Shown here: one piece after another, positions 1 through 8,642 of the stretch
How the letters are laid out: the number at the start of each line of letters is the position of its first letter
How positions within the stretch are numbered: the stretch's first letter is position 1
Source: Shouchella sp047238345
Lineage (GTDB): Bacteria; Bacillota; Bacilli; Bacillales; Bacillaceae_D
NCBI RefSeq assembly: GCF_047238345.1
Contig: NZ_JBDFMQ010000002.1
Span: forward strand, 115,213-179,212
Direction of reading: 5' to 3'
DNA length: 64,000 nucleotides
The notes under the pieces: generated by a model
What the model was told of the DNA's origin: nothing
What the model saw: only the letters and a program-made list of their open reading frames with translations
Databases searched by the model: none
Program-made: the position numbers and the translations under genes

Positions 1-68
1 GCTAATGCATCGAGTTGTAATGATAATGATTGAACTTGTGTACTTACGCGTGCATATCCAAATTTCAA
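1..68 (-). CDS. Serine recombinase/resolvase, N-terminal fragment cut by window edge
   Basis: Reading the minus strand from a TTG at 68 gives MKFGYARVSTQVQSLSLQLD and continues past the window edge. The opening FGYARVST is the hallmark N-terminus of resolvase/invertase-family serine recombinases, whose catalytic Ser sits in this ARVS motif. A GGGGAGA ribosome site (75-81) lies 6 nt upstream of the TTG; a GTG at 71 in the same frame is too close to it. These enzymes resolve cointegrates or invert segments in transposons and plasmids. Its position beside the cadmium genes suggests they arrived on a mobile element. Only about 22 residues are visible, so subfamily cannot be told. Confidence 0.8.
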   Translation of the reverse strand, partial: MKFGYARVSTQVQSLSLQLDAL

Positions 69-151
69 CACGAATCTCCCCTTTTCTATTATGTTAACTA
101 TACCAAAAAGGGCTTTTAAATAGATATATTGGTCTTTTGATTTTGGTTATA

Positions 152-216
152 TTTTTGGTTATGTATTTAAGTTGTTTTTAAGGTTTTTAGAGAAGTTCTC
201 TATTCATAACCAAAAA
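152..216. repeat. Inverted repeat upstream of the recombinase gene
   Basis: TTTTTGGTTATG at 152-163 is matched by its exact reverse complement at 205-216, and part of the motif (TTTTGGTTAT) also occurs just upstream at 141-150. It lies in the gap between the recombinase start and the cad promoter, where resolvase res/crossover sites commonly lie. A role as recombination site is inference only. Confidence 0.4.
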
Positions 217-281
217 CGGTCGTTATTGGTGGCAAAGTTCATATTTATGTATAACGTTATTATATTCATTTGAATATCTTA

Positions 282-310
282 TTGACAAGATTTTATAAGA
301 GAACTATGAT
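282..310 (+). promoter_or_regulatory. Sigma-A promoter of the cad operon
   Basis: TTGACA (282-287), a 17-nt spacer and TATGAT (305-310) form a near-consensus vegetative promoter 47 nt ahead of the cadC start. The CadC operator-like palindrome lies immediately downstream. Confidence 0.8.
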
Positions 311-326
311 TTAAATATACTTATAA

Positions 327-342
327 TCAAATGATCATTTGA
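327..342. promoter_or_regulatory. ArsR/CadC-type operator
   Basis: TCAAATGATCATTTGA is a perfect 16-bp palindrome and extends into ATTTGAATA, matching the TCAAAT-N6-ATTTGA core of staphylococcal cadO. A looser copy, ATATTCATTTGAATAT, lies at 262-277 just before the -35. Placement between the -10 and the ribosome site fits repression by the CadC encoded next to it, relieved by Cd/Pb/Zn. Confidence 0.75.
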
Positions 343-356
343 ATATGGAGGGTATT

Positions 357-731
357 ATGAAAACGAATAATTCAAACGGTAATCATGACCAATGTGAAAT
401 GTTTTATTATGACGAGGAGAAAGTGAACAGACTATCCTTGAGGATCGAATCAAAAGAATTTACTGCAACGGCAGATATTTTTAAAGCTCTTTCTGATGAG
501 ACAAGACTTAAGATTGCTTATACATTGACGGAGGATAATGAGTTATGTGTATGTGATATTGCAAGTATTATCGGGATAACAAATGCGACAGCTTCCCATC
601 ACTTACGTCATTTGCGAAACTTACGTATTGCTAAAAGTAGAAAGCAAGGAAAGATGGTTTTTTATTCCATAGACGACCCCCATGTTACAAGTCTTATTGT
701 AAATACCATGGTTCATAGTCAGGAGGACTAG
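357..731 (+). CDS. cadC: CadC-type ArsR/SmtB metal-sensing repressor
   Basis: A 124-residue winged-helix ArsR-family repressor. The start at 357 is chosen because GGAGGG (347-352) precedes it; an in-frame ATG at 339 has no ribosome site and lies in the operator. The core ELCVCDIA carries the paired Cys of the alpha-3 metal site, and TNATASHHLRHLR is the recognition helix region. The N-terminal arm has QCEMFYYDEEKV, aligned with CEIFCYDEEKV in pI258 CadC; the first Cys is kept while the second is Tyr, leaving three of the four thiolates. In CadC the missing one (Cys11) is reported to be dispensable for metal response. It is co-transcribed with cadA one base downstream and should autoregulate from the palindrome at 327-342. 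Confidence 0.92.
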   Translation: MKTNNSNGNHDQCEMFYYDEEKVNRLSLRIESKEFTATADIFKALSDETRLKIAYTLTEDNELCVCDIASIIGITNATASHHLRHLRNLRIAKSRKQGKMVFYSIDDPHVTSLIVNTMVHSQED

Positions 732-732
732 T

Positions 733-2895
733 ATGCCAAAAAAAGCGCCAGAAAATAAAAAAAATGTATATCGTGTTCAAGGATTTACGTGTGCAAACTG
801 TGCCAGTAAATTTGAAAAGAATGTTAAGGATTTACCGGGTGTAGCAGATGCAAAAGTGAATTTTGGAGCATCAAAAATAGCGGTATACGGTGAAACAACA
901 TCACAGGAACTAGAAAGAGCAGGAGCTTTTGAGAACCTAAAAGTGTCTGCTGAAAATTCAAGAGGGCACGATCCGAAAGGTGAAGAGCCTGATAAAGAAG
1001 AAATACCTTTTTATAAAAAGCATAGTACCTTACTCTATTCATCTTTATTTTTGGCTCTCGGTTTCATTTCCATGCTTGTAAACGGAAATGAAAACATGGT
1101 CACTGCTTTATTATTTATAACTTCGATGATAGTGGGAGGGCTTTCGCTTTTTAGAACTGGATTACAAAATTTAATACGTTTTGAGTTCGATATGAGAACC
1201 TTAATGACGATTGCTGTTATTGGCGGAGTTATTATTGGAGAATGGGCGGAAGTTGCTATTGTTGTAATCCTCTTTGCGATCAGTGAAGCTTTAGAACGTT
1301 TCTCTATGGATAGAGCACGAAAGTCCATTAGTTCATTAATGGATATCGCACCAAAAGAAGCGTTGGTCAAACGGAACGGTGAAGAAATGACGATCCATGT
1401 TAATGATATTTCAATCGGGGATGTCATGATTGTTAAACCAGGTCAAAAGATCGCGATGGATGGAGTCATTGTCAATGGATACTCTGCAATTAACCAAGCT
1501 GCAATTACCGGTGAATCCGTTCCAGTTGAAAAAACTGTAGATGATGAGGTATTTGCAGGGACTCTTAATGATGAAGGTTTGCTTGAGGTTGAAATTACAA
1601 AACTGGTTGAAGATACAACGATATCAAAAATTGTTCACTTGGTTGAAGAAGCACAAGCAGAGCGTGCTCCATCTCAGGCTTTTGTTGATAAATTTGCGAA
1701 ATACTATACACCGATCATTATGATTATTGCAGCTTTAGTAGCCACAGTTCCGCCGTTGATCTTTGATGGCAGTTGGGAAACATGGATTTATCAAGGTTTA
1801 GCTGTCCTTGTCGTTGGTTGTCCTTGTGCGTTGGTTATTTCCACACCAATTTCAATTGTTTCGGCGATTGGAAATGCAGCGAAAAAGGGTGTTCTTATTA
1901 AAGGTGGAGTTTACCTGGAAGAAATCGGGAGATTAAAAGCCATTGCGTTTGATAAAACGGGTACTCTAACTAAAGGTGTTCCTGTAGTAACAGATTATCA
2001 AGCATTGAATAATCAAACAGAGGAACAAAAACTGTTTTCGATCATAACAGCTTTAGAATATCGATCTCAACATCCTTTGGCATCAGCCATTATAAAAAAG
2101 GCTGAACATGAAAATATATCTTACGCTGGCATAGAAGTAGATGATTTTTCTTCAATTACAGGGAAAGGGATAAAAGGCACGATCAATGGGATTAGGTATT
2201 ATATAGGTAATCCAAAATTGTTTAAAGAACTACCTAATTCCAATTTTGATAAGGAAGTCGAACAACAAGTAGTAGTTCTTCAAAAGCAAGGAAAAACCGT
2301 GATGGTCGTTGGAACAGAGAAAGAAATACTAGCCGTTATAGCTGTTGCTGATGAAGTTCGAGAAGTCAGCAAGGACGTTATTCAAAAGCTTCATCAAGCT
2401 GGGATCAAACAGACCGTTATGCTTACAGGTGATAACCATAGTACAGCGAATGCGATTGGTAGTCACGTAGGAGTGACAGATGTTCAATCAGAATTATTAC
2501 CTCAGGACAAATTAGACGTCATTAAACAATTGAGATCAAAGTACGATAACGTAGCTATGGTTGGGGATGGTGTTAACGATGCTCCAGCATTAGCAGCTGC
2601 TACCGTTGGAATAGCAATGGGTGGCGCTGGGACCGATACTGCACTTGAAACGGCAGATGTTGCGTTAATGGGTGATGATTTAAGAAAACTTCCATTTACA
2701 GTAAAACTCAGTCGTAAAACGCTTAATATCATTAAGGCAAATATTGCTTTTGCCATTGCGATTAAGTTACTTGCCTTAGTATTGGTGATTCCTGGATGGC
2801 TAACCCTTTGGATTGCGATTCTTTCCGATATGGGAGCAACCCTTCTTGTTGCCTTAAACGGTTTACGACTTATGCAGGTCGAAGAAGACGAATAA
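733..2895 (+). CDS. cadA: CadA-type heavy-metal-translocating P1B ATPase
   Basis: A 720-residue cation-exporting ATPase that pumps Cd(II)/Zn(II)/Pb(II) out of the cell. A single N-terminal HMA domain carries GFTCANC (Cys20, Cys23). Further on are TGES of the actuator domain, the membrane CPC motif at about residues 363-365, which marks Cd/Zn/Pb or Cu transport, the phosphorylation motif DKTGTLT at about 407, the SQHPLA motif of the N-domain and GDGVNDAP. Length equals that of CadA (about 727). The ATG is 1 nt after the cadC stop and uses AGGAGG at the end of cadC, so translation is coupled. The CPC plus association with CadC and CadD favours Cd/Zn over Cu. Confidence 0.95.
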   Translation: MPKKAPENKKNVYRVQGFTCANCASKFEKNVKDLPGVADAKVNFGASKIAVYGETTSQELERAGAFENLKVSAENSRGHDPKGEEPDKEEIPFYKKHSTLLYSSLFLALGFISMLVNGNENMVTALLFITSMIVGGLSLFRTGLQNLIRFEFDMRTLMTIAVIGGVIIGEWAEVAIVVILFAISEALERFSMDRARKSISSLMDIAPKEALVKRNGEEMTIHVNDISIGDVMIVKPGQKIAMDGVIVNGYSAINQAAITGESVPVEKTVDDEVFAGTLNDEGLLEVEITKLVEDTTISKIVHLVEEAQAERAPSQAFVDKFAKYYTPIIMIIAALVATVPPLIFDGSWETWIYQGLAVLVVGCPCALVISTPISIVSAIGNAAKKGVLIKGGVYLEEIGRLKAIAFDKTGTLTKGVPVVTDYQALNNQTEEQKLFSIITALEYRSQHPLASAIIKKAEHENISYAGIEVDDFSSITGKGIKGTINGIRYYIGNPKLFKELPNSNFDKEVEQQVVVLQKQGKTVMVVGTEKEILAVIAVADEVREVSKDVIQKLHQAGIKQTVMLTGDNHSTANAIGSHVGVTDVQSELLPQDKLDVIKQLRSKYDNVAMVGDGVNDAPALAAATVGIAMGGAGTDTALETADVALMGDDLRKLPFTVKLSRKTLNIIKANIAFAIAIKLLALVLVIPGWLTLWIAILSDMGATLLVALNGLRLMQVEEDE

Positions 2896-2901
2896 AATAA
2901 C

Positions 2902-2928
2902 AAGGACTTTCCAAACAGGAAGGTCCTT
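2902..2928 (+). terminator. Hairpin between cadA and cadD
   Basis: AAGGACTTTCC and GGAAGGTCCTT can pair over 11 bp with one G-U, around a 5-nt loop, just after the cadA stop. The following tail (ATTTAAAG) is only weakly U-rich, so it may act as an attenuator or mRNA end rather than a full terminator. Confidence 0.5.
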
Positions 2929-2964
2929 ATTTAAAGAAAATGTTGGATCAGGAGTTGGGGAAAT

Positions 2965-3576
2965 ATGGGGACAATTTTAACGGCAATGGCTGTTTACGTA
3001 GCAACGGGGATTGATTATCTTATTCTTCTTATTGTCTTATTTTCACAAATAAAAAAAGGACAATTAAAACATATTTTTATTGGTCAATATTTGGGAACGG
3101 CAGTCATTATTTCGGTGAGTTTTTTGGCTGCTTATGGTGTTGCTAACTTCGTTCCTCAACAATGGATTGTGGGACTCCTTGGACTTTTACCCATTTATTT
3201 AGGCATAAAAGTATGGATAAAAGGCGAAGGAGATGAGGATAGCAATGTCTTATCCATTTTATCTTCAAATCGTTTTAATCAACTATTTTTAACGGTAACA
3301 TTTATCGTATTAGCTTCAAGTGCAGATGATTTTTCTGTTTATGTCCCTTACTTCACTACGATCAATACAAGTGAAATTCCCATTGTTATTATTGTCTTCT
3401 TCATTATGGTGGGTGTCTTATGCTATATTAGTTATCGTTTAGCGTCTGTACATTATATCTCGGAAAAAATAGAAAAATATGAACGATGGATTGTACCTAT
3501 CGTATTCGTCGGTTTAGGGGTTTATATTATGTTTGAAAATGGCACGTTTAACGCTCTTGTAAAACTCTTTCAATAA
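2965..3576 (+). CDS. cadD: CadD-family cadmium resistance transporter
   Basis: A 203-residue integral membrane protein with about five to six hydrophobic segments. The opening ATGIDYLILLIVLF and the middle SSADDFSVYVPYF resemble the conserved acidic membrane motifs of CadD (TIGR00779/COG4300), which gives low-level Cd resistance in staphylococci and other Firmicutes; length fits (about 205). It sits 69 nt after cadA behind a weak hairpin, in the same direction, with GGAG about 10 nt before the ATG. It probably shares the CadC-controlled transcript and adds to CadA-mediated efflux. Family assignment is by sequence resemblance; substrate is inferred from family and context. Confidence 0.85.
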   Translation: MGTILTAMAVYVATGIDYLILLIVLFSQIKKGQLKHIFIGQYLGTAVIISVSFLAAYGVANFVPQQWIVGLLGLLPIYLGIKVWIKGEGDEDSNVLSILSSNRFNQLFLTVTFIVLASSADDFSVYVPYFTTINTSEIPIVIIVFFIMVGVLCYISYRLASVHYISEKIEKYERWIVPIVFVGLGVYIMFENGTFNALVKLFQ

Positions 3577-3595
3577 GTTTAAAGGAGAAGATACA

Positions 3596-4615
3596 ATGGA
3601 ATATGATGTGATTGTGATTGGTGGTGGGCAAGCTGGTTTGGCGGTGGCTTATGCATTGAAAGAAAAAAAGAAAACGTTGATCCTTGATGAGAATGAACAG
3701 ACAGGTGACTCATGGAAAAAACGATATGATTCTTTGCAATTATTCACACCAAGAAATTATAGCGAGTTATTTGATTTTAAATTCAGGGGAGACCCTAAAG
3801 GGTTTCCTCATAAAGACGAAGTTGTTTCGTACTTACAAGAGTTTGAAATAAAAAATCAATTGTCGGTCCTACACAACCAACAAGTTATAAAACTATCAAG
3901 AGGAAATGACCAAACGTTTCGTGTCATCACTCAAAATCAAACTTATATGGTAAAAAACGTAGTGATTGCAACTGGAGCTTTCCACAATCCATTTATTCCA
4001 GACATTCATGATCACTCGATTCCCTATATGATTCATGCTTCTGCATATAAAAATCCAACACAGATCCCTCAAGGGGATGTTTTAATTATTGGGGCTGGAA
4101 ATACAGGAATTCAAATTGCCGCAGAGTTATCGAAGTCCCATACCGTCATGCTTGCGAAGAGTAAACCCATAAAAAGTATTCCTCATAGTTTGGCGGGGAA
4201 AAGCTTATTTTGGTGGTTAGAGACTTTCCGAATCACTAAAGCAAGCCCGTCCTCAATTGTAGGGAAAATGCTCCGAAAGAGAGATCCCATAATTGGTGAT
4301 GATTATAAGATCGTTAAAGATCAGGTAGAGATACTTGGTCGTGTTCGTCAAATCATTGACGGTCAGGTGCATATACAAGATACGCTCCCCAAAAAAGTAA
4401 CATCAATCATCTGGGCAACCGGATATCGAAATAATTACTCTTGGATTGATATTGATGGAGTTATAGATGATCACGGTAAACCCATTCATCGCTTTGGAAT
4501 TACAGAGATAAAGGGGCTTTATTTCATAGGCCAAAGTTGGCAAAGTAAGAGAAGTTCGGCACTCATTTATGGTGTAAGTGGTGACGCCAAAATGATTGCA
4601 AAAGAAATCTTATAA
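3596..4615 (+). CDS. CzcO/YpdA-like FAD-dependent oxidoreductase
   Basis: A 339-residue two-dinucleotide-binding flavoprotein. The FAD motif GGGQAGLAVAYAL lies at about residues 9-21, TGDSWKKRYDSLQLFTP follows (typical of the flavin monooxygenase/CzcO group), a second Rossmann motif IGAGNTGIQIAAEL lies near residue 163, and WATGY near 278. CzcO-like proteins are often found next to heavy-metal efflux genes, as here, 19 nt after cadD with AAAGGAGAAG ahead of the ATG. The substrate is unknown; a role in metal stress or thiol/disulfide redox is inference from its neighbours. It is likely the last major gene of the cad transcript. Confidence 0.85.
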   Translation: MEYDVIVIGGGQAGLAVAYALKEKKKTLILDENEQTGDSWKKRYDSLQLFTPRNYSELFDFKFRGDPKGFPHKDEVVSYLQEFEIKNQLSVLHNQQVIKLSRGNDQTFRVITQNQTYMVKNVVIATGAFHNPFIPDIHDHSIPYMIHASAYKNPTQIPQGDVLIIGAGNTGIQIAAELSKSHTVMLAKSKPIKSIPHSLAGKSLFWWLETFRITKASPSSIVGKMLRKRDPIIGDDYKIVKDQVEILGRVRQIIDGQVHIQDTLPKKVTSIIWATGYRNNYSWIDIDGVIDDHGKPIHRFGITEIKGLYFIGQSWQSKRSSALIYGVSGDAKMIAKEIL

Positions 4616-4639
4616 TGAATAAAAATGGGGGTGCTGAAC

Positions 4640-4753
4640 TTGAAAAAACTCTTTAGTATACTCGCTTCCAGGGTCTTTAAGTTCACTCTAAGGAAACTGA
4701 CCTATAGCATTATCACTTCTTCAACGAACGCGATTGAAAAAAAAACTAATTAA
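4640..4753 (+). CDS. Possible 37-residue basic peptide, unknown
   Basis: A short reading frame from TTG follows GGGGGTG by 5 nt and starts MKKLFSILASRVF, ending in NAIEKKTN. It is basic and amphipathic rather than signal-like, and directly precedes a hairpin. No family is recognised. Start, spacing and position at the end of the cad transcript make it possible, but its length gives little statistical support. Confidence 0.3.
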   Translation: MKKLFSILASRVFKFTLRKLTYSIITSSTNAIEKKTN

Positions 4754-4754
4754 A

Positions 4755-4792
4755 AAAGCCGAGGATTCCTTAGCGTAGGAAAAATCGACTTT
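4755..4792 (+). terminator. Imperfect hairpin ending the cad module
   Basis: AAAGCCGAGGATTCCT (4755-4770) pairs with AGGAAAAATCGACTTT (4777-4792), with a 3-bp internal mismatch and one G-U pair, followed by CTTTATG. It lies between the cad genes and the truncated regulator. Confidence 0.45.
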
Positions 4793-4841
4793 CTTTATGT
4801 CGAAATTTGCTTAGCGTATGTTTTCCGCGTTTTGTTGGTAG

Positions 4842-5345
4842 GACCCCTATAAACAAAAATGGGTTCTTTATTTAGAAGATCAAGAGCATGCGCGCGTCAC
4901 GACCCAATTACTTTCAACACTTTTACTGACTAGCGAAAGCAAAATCGGCTTGAGTCAGACGGATGATCTATCGCATTTCCACCTTTTATTTCAAGACGCG
5001 TCGAACACATGGCATGTCGCCAAGGAAGGGCAGATTCAATCCTATTCGAAACTAGGTTTCGAGCGACTTTTACCGAGTATCAATTCGTCGCACAGAGACG
5101 CATTTATCAAAGACCATTTACAAACATTACCCGATTATCCGTATCTCATGAACACTTTAATCGCTTTTATCGCACACAGTCGAAACCGTAAAGAAACGGC
5201 TCGTGCATTGTACATTCACCCTAATACGTTATACCAACGGCTTAAAAAAGTGGAAGACGAGACAAGTAAATGCATCGACCAGGAAGAAGATTGGCTAAAC
5301 CTCATGATCGCGGTTTCGTTTTATAAACTTGATATTCCTAACTAA
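4842..5345 (+). pseudogene. 5'-truncated PucR/CdaR-type regulator
   Basis: The frame is open from 4842 (after a TAG at 4839) to the stop at 5345 and reads as continuous protein well before the first start-like codon (TTG at 4950), including VLYLEDQEHARVTTQLL. The C-terminus has NRKETARALYIHPNTLYQRL, the HTH of PucR-family activators (PF13556). Full-length family members have several hundred residues with N-terminal sensor domains, so this is roughly the last third. No ribosome site precedes it. It stands ahead of an aldehyde dehydrogenase operon it may once have activated. Loss of the 5' part coincides with the edge of the cad module. A short HTH-only product from the TTG at 4950 cannot be excluded. 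Confidence 0.75.
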
Positions 5346-5480
5346 CACACACTCACCTAAGTCGTGAACGCAATGTGGGCGTCCACATAAAAGACACCTG
5401 AATATTGTCTTTGTCCCTATTCACCTCATATCGTTCGAATATTACGATAAGTATACTTTAAACAGAAAGGTGTAGAGCGG

Positions 5481-6932
5481 ATGACAAAGACGTATCAAAA
5501 TTATATAGGCGGACAATGGACACCCTCAGAAAGCAGTCAAACGTTTACAAGCATTAACCCTGGCAATACGGATGACATCCTTGGCCATTTCCCTGAATCA
5601 ACCGTCGCGGATACACGAAAAGCTATTCAAATCGCCGAAGAGGCTTACCCAGCATGGCGGGACGTAACGGCGATTCAACGTGCTGATGTTCTCTATAACC
5701 TGATTCGATTGATGGAAGACGAGAAATCGGTTCTCGCACAGCTAATTTCAAGAGAAGTCGGAAAGACACTATCTGCAGGTGAAAAAGAAGTCGATGCAAC
5801 GATTCAGGCGTTAAAACATTTTAGTGGCGCAGCAAATCGCTTAGCAGGCGAAACGCTCCCGTCGATTAACCCATCGTATTTGGCCTATACCGTAAAAGAA
5901 CCTTTAGGTGCGGTAGGCGTCATCACACCTTTTAACTTCCCTTTAGGCATCGGCGTGTATAAGATTGCCCCCGCTATGCTTGCAGGCAATACTGTCGTTT
6001 ATAAGCCACCAAATGATACCGCTTGTATTGCGGCGAATTTGGTTGACCTATTTGAACGTGCAGGCATGCCGCCAGGTGTGCTCAACCTTGTCTTTGGTGA
6101 TGGCAGCGTTGTGGGCAAAGAGATGGGAGAGAACCCTACCTTAAAAGCAATATCGTTTACAGGGTCGACTGAAGTAGGTCTAAAGCTAGGACAAGCCGTT
6201 TCCAACCGCGGTGGCAAGATGCAAGCTGAACTGGGTGGAAAAAACGCAACCATCTTGTTAGAAGATGCCGACCTTGAAGCTGCGATACAAGGGATTATGG
6301 TTAGCGGCATGTACAACAACGGACAAAGTTGTACAGGAACCAGTCGAGTGATTGTGTTAAAAGAACAAGCTGACCTCGTGCTCGAAAAACTCATTGAAGC
6401 AGCTCAAGCCATTCGAGTAGGGTATGGCCAAGAAGAAGATATTGATAACGGGGCCATCGCGAATGAAAAACAACTTCAAACGTATCTTCATTACATTCAA
6501 AGCGCGAAAGATGCAGGCGCTCGGATTGAATGCGGGGGCAAACAGTTAAGTGAAAATGGACTCGCGAAAGGGTACTTTGTTGCACCGACAATTGTCAGTC
6601 ACGTCACAAGGGACATGGCCATTGCACAAGAAGAGATCTTCGCTCCGGTTGTAGCGGTTATGATCGTTGACTCTTATGAAGAGGCGATTGAGCTAGCCAA
6701 TGATTCAACGCTAGGCTTATCCTCATCCATTTACACTAACGATTTAGCCAAAGCGCAAGATTTTATCAAACGAATTCAAGTCGGCGTCGTTCACGTGAAT
6801 ATTCCTTCAAATTATTACGAAAATCAACTGCCATTTGGCGGGAAGAAAAACTCAAGCATTGGTTTACGTGAACAAGGAAGTACGGCACTTGATTTTTGGT
6901 TAGATACAAAAGCAGTCTACCTAAAACCGTAA
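5481..6932 (+). CDS. NAD(P)-dependent aldehyde dehydrogenase, semialdehyde-type
   Basis: A 483-residue ALDH-superfamily enzyme oxidising an aldehyde to the acid. Visible are TPFNFPLG, the cofactor region FTGSTEVG, the general-base motif ELGGKN and the catalytic Cys in GQSCTGTSR, plus EEIFAPV near the C-terminus. The overall sequence resembles the 2,5-dioxovalerate (alpha-ketoglutaric semialdehyde) dehydrogenase group such as YcbD/GucD, but related semialdehydes are possible. AAAGGTGTAGAGCGG precedes the ATG. The neighbours, a 3-hydroxyisobutyrate-dehydrogenase-like reductase, membrane proteins and the remains of a sugar-diacid-type regulator, point to sugar-acid or dicarboxylate catabolism. 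The exact substrate cannot be read from sequence. Confidence 0.9.
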   Translation: MTKTYQNYIGGQWTPSESSQTFTSINPGNTDDILGHFPESTVADTRKAIQIAEEAYPAWRDVTAIQRADVLYNLIRLMEDEKSVLAQLISREVGKTLSAGEKEVDATIQALKHFSGAANRLAGETLPSINPSYLAYTVKEPLGAVGVITPFNFPLGIGVYKIAPAMLAGNTVVYKPPNDTACIAANLVDLFERAGMPPGVLNLVFGDGSVVGKEMGENPTLKAISFTGSTEVGLKLGQAVSNRGGKMQAELGGKNATILLEDADLEAAIQGIMVSGMYNNGQSCTGTSRVIVLKEQADLVLEKLIEAAQAIRVGYGQEEDIDNGAIANEKQLQTYLHYIQSAKDAGARIECGGKQLSENGLAKGYFVAPTIVSHVTRDMAIAQEEIFAPVVAVMIVDSYEEAIELANDSTLGLSSSIYTNDLAKAQDFIKRIQVGVVHVNIPSNYYENQLPFGGKKNSSIGLREQGSTALDFWLDTKAVYLKP

Positions 6933-6946
6933 CAAGGAGGCCTCTC

Positions 6947-7825
6947 ATGAAGACAATTGGATTGATCGGGTGCGGGGTAATGGGTGCCGGGATAGCACGG
7001 AATCTTCTAAGTAATAGCTATCGCGTTTTCATTCGTGACCCAGAATGTCGCAATCAAAAAGCGTTAGAAGCACTAGGTGCACAGTTTGTGCCTGATTTTG
7101 GCGAATGCACGGAGAACATGGAAGCTATCTTTCTATCGCTCCCAACACCGAGCATCCTGGGCAACGTTTTAAGTGGCGAAAATGGCTTATTTGCGTCATT
7201 AAACCCAGGTACACTGGTGTTTGATGTGGGCACGACGGATACGGAAACGACTAAGCGTTTACAAAAAGAAGCACAGACTTACGGGGTTCATTTCCTTGAT
7301 TGTCCCGTTAGCGGCGGTCCAGCTGGTGCCGATGCCGGGACACTTACCATCATGGTCGGCGGTGAAAAAGAAGCATACCTTGCTGCTTTGCCTTACCTCG
7401 AAGTGGTGGGCAGCACCATTCGGTACATCGGTTCCTCCGGTGCGGGGCAAACCGTCAAGCTTTGTAACAACATGATTGTTGCGGGCGTCATTAGCTTGCT
7501 AAGTGAAACGATGGTTATAGCGGAAGAACAAGGCGTCGATGCGGATACGTTGTTTTCTATTTTGGAAGCAAGCTCTGGGCATACACGGGCCATGGAAGTG
7601 TTTGGTGCGAACTTAAAAGCACAATCCTTTGATAATATCTTGTTTTCCTTAGCACATATGGCCAAGGACCTGGAACTGTTCATGAAATTATCTAATCAAT
7701 CACACACACCTCAACCGGTGTCATCAATTGTGACACAACTTTATCGGATGGCCCTTCAGCAAAAAAAAGCGAAGATGGATTCTACAGCGGTCTACGCAAT
7801 GATTGAAAACCATGTAGAGAGGTAG
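6947..7825 (+). CDS. 3-hydroxyisobutyrate / tartronate-semialdehyde reductase-like dehydrogenase
   Basis: A 292-residue NAD(P)-dependent beta-hydroxyacid dehydrogenase. The start at 6947 follows AAGGAGG (6934-6940); the frame extends upstream into the ALDH gene without a ribosome site. IGLIGCGVMGAGIARNL is the N-terminal Rossmann motif, FLDCPVSGGPAGADAGTLT is the substrate-binding signature, and the catalytic Lys is in GAGQTVKLCNNM. Members reduce or oxidise 3-hydroxyisobutyrate, tartronate semialdehyde or succinic semialdehyde. It is 14 nt after the aldehyde dehydrogenase and surely co-transcribed, so the two probably handle the same or successive C3-C5 intermediates. Confidence 0.9.
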   Translation: MKTIGLIGCGVMGAGIARNLLSNSYRVFIRDPECRNQKALEALGAQFVPDFGECTENMEAIFLSLPTPSILGNVLSGENGLFASLNPGTLVFDVGTTDTETTKRLQKEAQTYGVHFLDCPVSGGPAGADAGTLTIMVGGEKEAYLAALPYLEVVGSTIRYIGSSGAGQTVKLCNNMIVAGVISLLSETMVIAEEQGVDADTLFSILEASSGHTRAMEVFGANLKAQSFDNILFSLAHMAKDLELFMKLSNQSHTPQPVSSIVTQLYRMALQQKKAKMDSTAVYAMIENHVER

Positions 7826-7835
7826 GGGCGATAAT

Positions 7836-8642
7836 ATGATGCATTTAATTAAAGATTGGCGGTTACATGTTTTTGTGTTAGCCATCGTCATTATCACAGA
7901 AGCCATTGGCACCGTACAAATCCCGATTGGACCAGGGGTCATCATGCTACTCCCGATGTTATTTGCAATTATTTTTGGGTTACTCGTGTATTTTAGCCCG
8001 CTTGTGACCGAGAAACAGTCGAAACATGCTGAACCGATTATCACGCTTAGCGTCACGCTTCTAATCGCAAAGATCGGTGTCACCATCGGTCCTGGACTAG
8101 CAGACTTAATTGCTGCTGGTCCCGCTTTGCTATTACAAGAAATCGGTAACTTCGGAACCATCTTTATTGCGCTACCGATTGCGGTGCTGCTACTTAACAT
8201 GAAGCGCGAAGCCATTGGGATGACCCATTCCGTTGGACGTGAACCGAATTTAGGCTTGATCTATGACAAATACGGGTTTGAGTCGCCAGAAGGCAAAGGC
8301 GTTACCACGGTTTACATCTTTGGGACGGTTTTTGGTGCCATGTTTTATGGCTTAATGGCCGGGTTCCTTGCTTCTTTTACACCCATTCATCCCCTTAGTT
8401 TAGCTATGGCCGCAGGTGTGGGGAGTGGCAGTATGATGGCGGCCGCGGTCGGGTCCCTTGTGGCCTTATATCCGGAGTTGGAACCTCAAATTGTTGCCTT
8501 TGCAGGAGCCAGTAACCTGTTAACGTATTCTACTGGTCTTTTCGTTAGCATCTTTATTGCGCTACCAATGACGGAAAAGCTCTATGTGCTCTTTCGAAAG
8601 TGGAAAGGAGGGGAGGAAAAGAAGAATGAAAAATCTGCATGA
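7836..8642 (+). CDS. DUF3100-like integral membrane protein
   Basis: A 268-residue very hydrophobic protein with about seven to eight membrane segments and a hydrophilic loop containing VGREPNLGLIYDKYGFESPEGKG. It resembles the DUF3100 family of predicted permeases. The C-terminus is basic and acidic (KWKGGEEKKNEKS). It follows the dehydrogenase by 10 nt and overlaps the next membrane gene by 17 nt, so the two products are probably made together and may form one transporter for the operon's substrate or product. No experimentally known function can be assigned. Confidence 0.75.
   Translation: MMHLIKDWRLHVFVLAIVIITEAIGTVQIPIGPGVIMLLPMLFAIIFGLLVYFSPLVTEKQSKHAEPIITLSVTLLIAKIGVTIGPGLADLIAAGPALLLQEIGNFGTIFIALPIAVLLLNMKREAIGMTHSVGREPNLGLIYDKYGFESPEGKGVTTVYIFGTVFGAMFYGLMAGFLASFTPIHPLSLAMAAGVGSGSMMAAAVGSLVALYPELEPQIVAFAGASNLLTYSTGLFVSIFIALPMTEKLYVLFRKWKGGEEKKNEKSA

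Noticed and set aside
54..338. Defined res site for the recombinase
   Set aside because: Only one clear inverted repeat is present; three ordered subsites could not be recognised, so it is listed just as a repeat.
824..1427. Minus-strand frames inside cadA
   Set aside because: They are antisense to a clearly conserved P1B ATPase and lack ribosome sites.
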